From Butyrivibrio sp. MC2021 (GTDB lineage Bacteria; Bacillota; Clostridia; Lachnospirales; Lachnospiraceae), in the NCBI RefSeq assembly GCF_000621605.1, contig NZ_JHXX01000003.1, forward strand, positions 124,001 to 188,000: DNA of 64,000 nucleotides. Direction: 5' to 3'. Numbering within the stretch: the first letter of the stretch is position 1; every line of letters begins with the position of its first letter. Made by a program: the position numbers and the translations under genes. A model generated the notes under the pieces. The model saw nothing but the letters and a program-made list of their open reading frames with translations. It was not told the DNA's origin and made no database searches. Shown piece by piece: positions 59,773 through 64,000 of this stretch.

Positions 59773-62700
59773 TTACACCAGTTCGTTTATATACTTACAA
59801 ATCTCACCTGCAATCTTATAATATATGTTCCTACTAAAATGATTGATGCTATCAGCATAGTCATCCTGAGAGTTAATAAAATCAGTGATATTTATGGTTC
59901 TCATCCTATCATGATCATCCACAAACTCCTGGATAATAGGATTCATCTCCCTATAGACTTCGGCCAGTCCTGCAAACTCTTCGTTATCACCTTGGTACTC
60001 CACTTCGCTGCCCATAAGCAGGATGATTATAGGCTTTCCTTTGACGTTGTCATAGATATAGTCTAGGTTTCTGAATAACAGATCTAGCGGCGTTGTTCCT
60101 ACAAACTCCCACTCTTCCGCAAAGTCATCTATCATTTTCTGATCAAAAGCAAAACCGTGATTCTGGATCTCTCCGCTGATAAATCTGCCTGAAAGCGCCT
60201 TATCCGTCAGCGGATAGTTTCTGCTGGAAAAAGATATATAGCTTCCCGTGCGTTTATTCCTGTACAATCCGGAAGCCATGTCCTGAAGAAGGCTGTAGCA
60301 GATAACATGATACTCTTCCTCAAACAGCTTCGTCTTAAAGTCACCATCAATAATAAACGGCACATTATCTACGATTTCATCTATCTCTTCCTTACTGAGG
60401 TTCGCACTCTCCCAGATATGCATACTATGATTCTGGCCTGTAGTAACAAAGCCCATCTCATTTATATAGTTAAACTCTGAAGTAATACTTCCACCGCCAA
60501 GATACGGCTCAATGGAATCAAGGTCGCAGGGGCCCTTAAGAAGAATTCGTATCTTATTCTTCTTTGAAGTATCCTCGGTGATCTCAAGCTCCTTCTCTTC
60601 CTTGATCCAATCAACGACAGCATCCTTTTTTAATTCCATAGAAACAGGCCCTTTTACCTCAAACTCAGGGCATCCCAGTGAGTTATAAATATACTGCTCG
60701 ATTCCCATTCCCAGGACTCTGCAGGAAAAGAGGAAATGCTCCATCTTCTTTTCCCTGGTATTGTAAACAAAGAATCCGATTATTCCATAGTCTCCGAACC
60801 TGTCTTTGCACCTGATATAGCCGCAGTCATTCCAATCGCTGCATATAAGCTTGGTCAGGAGTTTCTTATCATCGCGGTTCTTGGTGTAGTTAAGCTGATT
60901 GCTTCTTGCCACCAGATCAGCGATTCTGTCCAGATTATCAAGGCAGTCCCTGTTGATGGTAATTTTGATATCGCTGTCCTTAAGGAACTGCTCCTTGGAG
61001 CTACTTACGGCTTCTGCCCCTGTCTTTTTTTCCAGAAGCTTGTACTGCCCCAGTCTTGTATGGTTCTTATCCTTGGGGACAGTCCTGTAGAAATAATTGC
61101 ATAGATAAGGGATAATATCCGGCCCCGCAACCATCAACTCCTTGGCATAGTACCTTGCTTCCTCCAGGTTCCTTGGATTGTCATCAATAAAAAGAACATT
61201 TTCAGCCCGAAGCCCCATGGTCTTGATCTTTGTGGCAATCTGCGGTCCTTTGTCCTCCCAGTTGATGTTGTTAAATACGAACAGATTCGCTATTCCAGCC
61301 CTTTCCAGCTCAGACATAACCGGCTCCTCATCATTCTTTGATGAGATGCTGTTTACAACGCCGTGATCGGTGATACTTGTGATAAGATCCGCATTTCCCA
61401 TAGGAAGAATAACCTCTCCCTCACTGAGAATTCCCTGCCAGAAGGTGTCATCCATATCCCAGACGATCATCTTGATCTTCTCATAAGGGAAGTCCTCGTA
61501 TACAGGGTTCTTTAGAATCTCGACAGCTCTTTGTGAAAAGAAGCTTGCCACAACGCCCTTTTCTTCATCATCCATGCGGTCCTGATCCTCGCTACTGATT
61601 ATCAGCACATCAAAGGTGCCGGGCTCGTTAAATTCTATGAACTCATCCAGGCTGTTAAAGACATCCTCTGTCCTCTTTGCAATCTCGTAAAGCCTTGGAT
61701 TTTCCTCAATTCCCATAACTGTGGCATAAGGAAAAATGCTCCTGATTGCCTTAAGCTCTGCTCCAAGGCCGCATCCGTAATGGAGCACCTTAAACTGTCC
61801 GTTTATGTCGTAAGGAATCTGCGAAACCACTGTTCCGCTGGCATGTGCGTATTTCAGGATGTCAAAACCGTATTTTTCCACAAAAAGATTGTGATTATCC
61901 TCAAGAAGCTTCTGATAATCAGTCTTAATAAAACTCTGGCTGCCGGCATGATAGATGAAGCTGTTCCTTACAACCATGAGCCTGTAGCCATGACGCAAAA
62001 TCTCCATGGAAAGAGCATCATCCTCAAAATATCCCGGAACGAAGTCCTCATCAAAGCCTCCTACTTCGTCCCATACTTTTCTCCTGATAAGCATGGAGAA
62101 TCCTGACAGTCTGACTTTTTCAAGACAAGGTCTTTCCATTGGCACATTGACCTTTTCACCGTACTTCAGGTATTCTTCAACGGTGTCAAACTCCACGTCA
62201 ATTTGCTGCTTGTTTCCGGCGTAGTTGGACACACTGCCCACCGCACCGATATCTTCTGCGGAGTAAAGCGCTTTTTTCAAATGATAAACACTGTCAAACA
62301 CAAGTCTTGTGTCATTGTTCAATAGATAAATATCTGCATTTGCAAAGTCCATACCAAGAACCGCCTTGGCCCCCTGGTTGCAGGCGGGACCAAATCCAAC
62401 ATTTTCCGTATTTCTTATAAGTAAAATGTCATCCTGCTGCGCCAGCCACTCTGCCACTCCGTCTGTGGAGGCATTATCCACCACAACTATTTTGTAAGTG
62501 CCCTTAAGAAGGTTACTTCTGATACTCTTTATGTTTTCCTGCATAAGGTAAAGGGCATTGTAGGACACGATAACAATGGCCACCCTGTTATCCACAGTGG
62601 CGACATTGGAATAGTCTCCGGAAGTGACATTCTTATCCTTTTTGTTCTGAATATCGTCCTCCCAGATCTCCTTGTAGCCTTCCTTATATTCCATCTGCGC

Positions 62701-63609
62701 TGCCTGAAGCATCTGCTTGGGCGAGAGCTTCGCCTGATACTCGGGATTATCGAATAGATTCTTATTATCCTCCCTTACTGTGTGACCTTTTTCAAAAGAA
62801 ATAGAATGAAAATCCCTGGAAAGCCACTCAAAGTCCCTGTCGCAAATTGTGTTCACATCAAAGAAAGTGCCTCCCTGCCTGAAGGAATGCCACTCTCTAA
62901 GCTTGTAGACTGTGGGATATTTCAGAGCCACATAGGTTCCGTAGGTCTCAAACTCACTGAAAGCGGAAGACTGAATCTGATCTTCCGGAATAGAATTAAT
63001 TATTTTCTCCCAGAAGGTTGTTCCGGGAATAGAATCGTTCTTTTCGATATCAACAAGAAGAGCCTGCATAATATCTGTTCTAAAGAGCATGTGCTCAGAA
63101 ATAAAGGAGCGCTCAATCACCTTGGAAAAACCCGGCAGGAGCCTTCCCATGGTTTCGAAATACTCTTTATGATACTCGTGCTTAAGGTCAATATAGGGTT
63201 TCCCGGATTCCTCCTGGAACATCACTATGTCCTTACATGGAATAGTGTCACCATCCCAAACCATGTAGTATTCGTCAGTACACATGCGGGAATACTGCAT
63301 CTTCAGGAATTGCTGATAATACCAGCCCGTAACACCTCTGGGCAGAGCCTGCCCCTTAAGGAGATTCTCCATCTTTTTGGTCATGCAGGCATGGACCTCA
63401 TTAAAGGGGATGATACTGTCCTCGTTAATAAAGCCTGCGCTGTTTCCGATATTGGGATCACCGCTCACAAGGTTACCTACTCCATCTGTTCCCACAAAGC
63501 AGACCTGGCCGTATTTCATGTGACTAATCAACCTTGGGTAAAGAGATAATAATCTTTCGCAATCCTTCGGGGTGATGACTATCAAAGTGTTAAACAATTT
63601 ATTATTCAT
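59773..63609 (-). CDS. Five-domain glycan assembly protein (DUF6492, GT2, methyltransferase-like, FkbH HAD, SGNH-like), 1278 aa
   Basis: ATG at 63609 (MNNKLFNTLIVITPKDCERL) behind AAGGAG. Residues 1-310: DUF6492 (GWYYQQFLKMQYSRM, YYMVWDGDTIP). Residues 340-600: GT2 (VAIVIVSYNALYLMQENIKS, VVVDNASTDG, LLNNDT, PGYFEDDALSMEILRHGYR). Residues 605-700: Rossmann SAM-binding-like segment (LHYGCGLGAELKAIRSIFP, MGIEENPRL). Residues 712-1060: HAD-IIIC FkbH (KMIVWDMDDTFWQGILSEGE, FIDDNPRNLEEARYY) with the GNAT-like second half (LVARSNQLNYTKNRDD). Residues about 1070-1278: SGNH-like (ILLKGPCDLDSIEPYLGGG near the start, YADSINHFSRNIYYKIA at the end). FkbH proteins load glyceryl or other acyl units, so this may build and attach an acyl or glyceryl substituent. 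The combination in one chain is unusual. Confidence 0.82.
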   Translation of the reverse strand: MNNKLFNTLIVITPKDCERLLSLYPRLISHMKYGQVCFVGTDGVGNLVSGDPNIGNSAGFINEDSIIPFNEVHACMTKKMENLLKGQALPRGVTGWYYQQFLKMQYSRMCTDEYYMVWDGDTIPCKDIVMFQEESGKPYIDLKHEYHKEYFETMGRLLPGFSKVIERSFISEHMLFRTDIMQALLVDIEKNDSIPGTTFWEKIINSIPEDQIQSSAFSEFETYGTYVALKYPTVYKLREWHSFRQGGTFFDVNTICDRDFEWLSRDFHSISFEKGHTVREDNKNLFDNPEYQAKLSPKQMLQAAQMEYKEGYKEIWEDDIQNKKDKNVTSGDYSNVATVDNRVAIVIVSYNALYLMQENIKSIRSNLLKGTYKIVVVDNASTDGVAEWLAQQDDILLIRNTENVGFGPACNQGAKAVLGMDFANADIYLLNNDTRLVFDSVYHLKKALYSAEDIGAVGSVSNYAGNKQQIDVEFDTVEEYLKYGEKVNVPMERPCLEKVRLSGFSMLIRRKVWDEVGGFDEDFVPGYFEDDALSMEILRHGYRLMVVRNSFIYHAGSQSFIKTDYQKLLEDNHNLFVEKYGFDILKYAHASGTVVSQIPYDINGQFKVLHYGCGLGAELKAIRSIFPYATVMGIEENPRLYEIAKRTEDVFNSLDEFIEFNEPGTFDVLIISSEDQDRMDDEEKGVVASFFSQRAVEILKNPVYEDFPYEKIKMIVWDMDDTFWQGILSEGEVILPMGNADLITSITDHGVVNSISSKNDEEPVMSELERAGIANLFVFNNINWEDKGPQIATKIKTMGLRAENVLFIDDNPRNLEEARYYAKELMVAGPDIIPYLCNYFYRTVPKDKNHTRLGQYKLLEKKTGAEAVSSSKEQFLKDSDIKITINRDCLDNLDRIADLVARSNQLNYTKNRDDKKLLTKLICSDWNDCGYIRCKDRFGDYGIIGFFVYNTREKKMEHFLFSCRVLGMGIEQYIYNSLGCPEFEVKGPVSMELKKDAVVDWIKEEKELEITEDTSKKNKIRILLKGPCDLDSIEPYLGGGSITSEFNYINEMGFVTTGQNHSMHIWESANLSKEEIDEIVDNVPFIIDGDFKTKLFEEEYHVICYSLLQDMASGLYRNKRTGSYISFSSRNYPLTDKALSGRFISGEIQNHGFAFDQKMIDDFAEEWEFVGTTPLDLLFRNLDYIYDNVKGKPIIILLMGSEVEYQGDNEEFAGLAEVYREMNPIIQEFVDDHDRMRTINITDFINSQDDYADSINHFSRNIYYKIAGEICKYINELV

Positions 63610-63715
63610 ATTTCTCCTTAACCGCATCGAGCAAATTATCGCAATAGCGTAAATTAATTGTAACATATATATGCATTAAATTGTTTGACTCACTGATAAT
63701 ATCCTCATGGACAAA

Positions 63716-63746
63716 AAAAGCACTGTGCTTTCACACAGTGCTTAAA
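63716..63746 (-). terminator. Rho-independent terminator
   Basis: On the minus strand AAGCACTGTGTGAAAGCACA followed by GTGCTTTTTTTG: 9-bp stem and T-run, just behind the stop at 63757. Confidence 0.9.
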
Positions 63747-63756
63747 TCCATAAATG

Positions 63757-64000
63757 TCAATTCTTTTGATCAAGAAATTGCGGTGGAATATCTTTGAAAT
63801 TATTCATAGTCTGATAATAATTAAATGCCACAGCTGAACTCTTCTTATTACTTTCAAGCCTCTGCCTCGTAGCACTGAAATACTGCTCGGCCAGCTTCTT
63901 ATTCCTGTGCTCATGAGCCTCAATGGATGAACTTCTGTCCATAACCTCATGAATAAGATTCTGTAGTCTTGCTATCTGATCCTTATACTGCCCCTTGTTA
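63757..64000 (-). CDS. Probable FlgN-like flagellar chaperone, C-terminal part (runs off the window)
   Basis: About 80 C-terminal residues are visible: helical sequence (YKDQIARLQNLIHEVMDRSS, HEHRNKKLAEQYFSATRQRL) ending SAVAFNYYQTMNNFKDIPPQ and FLDQKN. A long helix followed by a short Tyr/Met-containing tail ending in FxDQK or FxDKR resembles the FlgN-type export chaperones of Lachnospiraceae as I remember them. Its place at the border of a flagellin glycosylation island fits. The start lies outside the window and other coiled-coil proteins cannot be excluded. Confidence 0.5.
   Translation of the reverse strand, partial: NKGQYKDQIARLQNLIHEVMDRSSSIEAHEHRNKKLAEQYFSATRQRLESNKKSSAVAFNYYQTMNNFKDIPPQFLDQKN

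Overview
The window looks like a chromosome segment of a motile, low-GC Clostridia of the Lachnospiraceae type (Butyrivibrio / Pseudobutyrivibrio / Roseburia-like). This is inferred from the flagellin type, sigma-28 promoters, strong AAGGAGG-type ribosome binding sites, a very large surface protein built of Ig-like modules, and the accessory genes (Rpn-type PD-(D/E)XK nucleases, HigBA, HicAB, a class-C group II intron). The species is not identified. No tRNA, rRNA, CRISPR or phage genes were seen.

Region 1 (1-24300) is a repeat-rich accessory zone. A 3337-residue secreted surface protein (1639-11652, minus strand) dominates it. It is bracketed by two oppositely oriented copies of a modular palindrome that I do not recognise (about 911-1541 and 12100-12600; a third copy at 16680-17212). 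Each palindrome has a conserved loop of about 27 nt and two arms built of about 60-bp modules in mirrored order. Interleaved are five copies of a small cassette with type I toxin-antitoxin layout: a 31-33 residue hydrophobic peptide gene facing an oppositely directed, very regular promoter across a shared hairpin terminator. Three copies have an intact peptide gene and two are truncated. Also present are smaller hairpin repeats, a 0.5-kb direct duplication, two Rpn-like genes plus two Rpn scraps, a frameshifted BspA-type leucine-rich-repeat gene, HigBA and HicAB, and a truncated DUF234 ATPase gene.

Region 2 (24283-52088 and 56476-63609) is a large glycan-assembly island. A run of 13 closely spaced or overlapping minus-strand genes (46900 to 31604) carries CgeB/DUF3880 glycosyltransferases, two CDP-glycerol-type glycerophosphotransferases, a TagD-like cytidylyltransferase, an amidotransferase-like protein, a fusion of a GT2-like domain with a radical SAM domain, a DUF362 protein, a Maf-type (DUF115) flagellin glycosyltransferase, a NeuB-type nonulosonate synthase, a NeuA-KdsC fusion and a GT4. 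Flanking genes add GT-D, DUF6492, pyruvyl-transferase-like, DUF616, GT2, SGNH-like, LicD, a second radical SAM protein and a 1278-residue five-domain protein with an FkbH module.

Region 3 (52175-56273) contains two flagellin genes, each with a recognisable sigma-28 promoter and a terminator. A class-C group II intron sits directly behind the terminator of the first flagellin. The window ends in the 3' part of a probable FlgN-like flagellar chaperone gene.

Taken together, regions 2 and 3 read as a flagellin glycosylation island. A nonulosonic acid is made and CMP-activated (NeuB, NeuA-KdsC), placed on flagellin by Maf, and apparently extended or decorated by many glycosyltransferases and phosphodiester-forming enzymes. 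Region 1 is a hot spot of small repeats and toxin-antitoxin-like modules around a giant surface protein.
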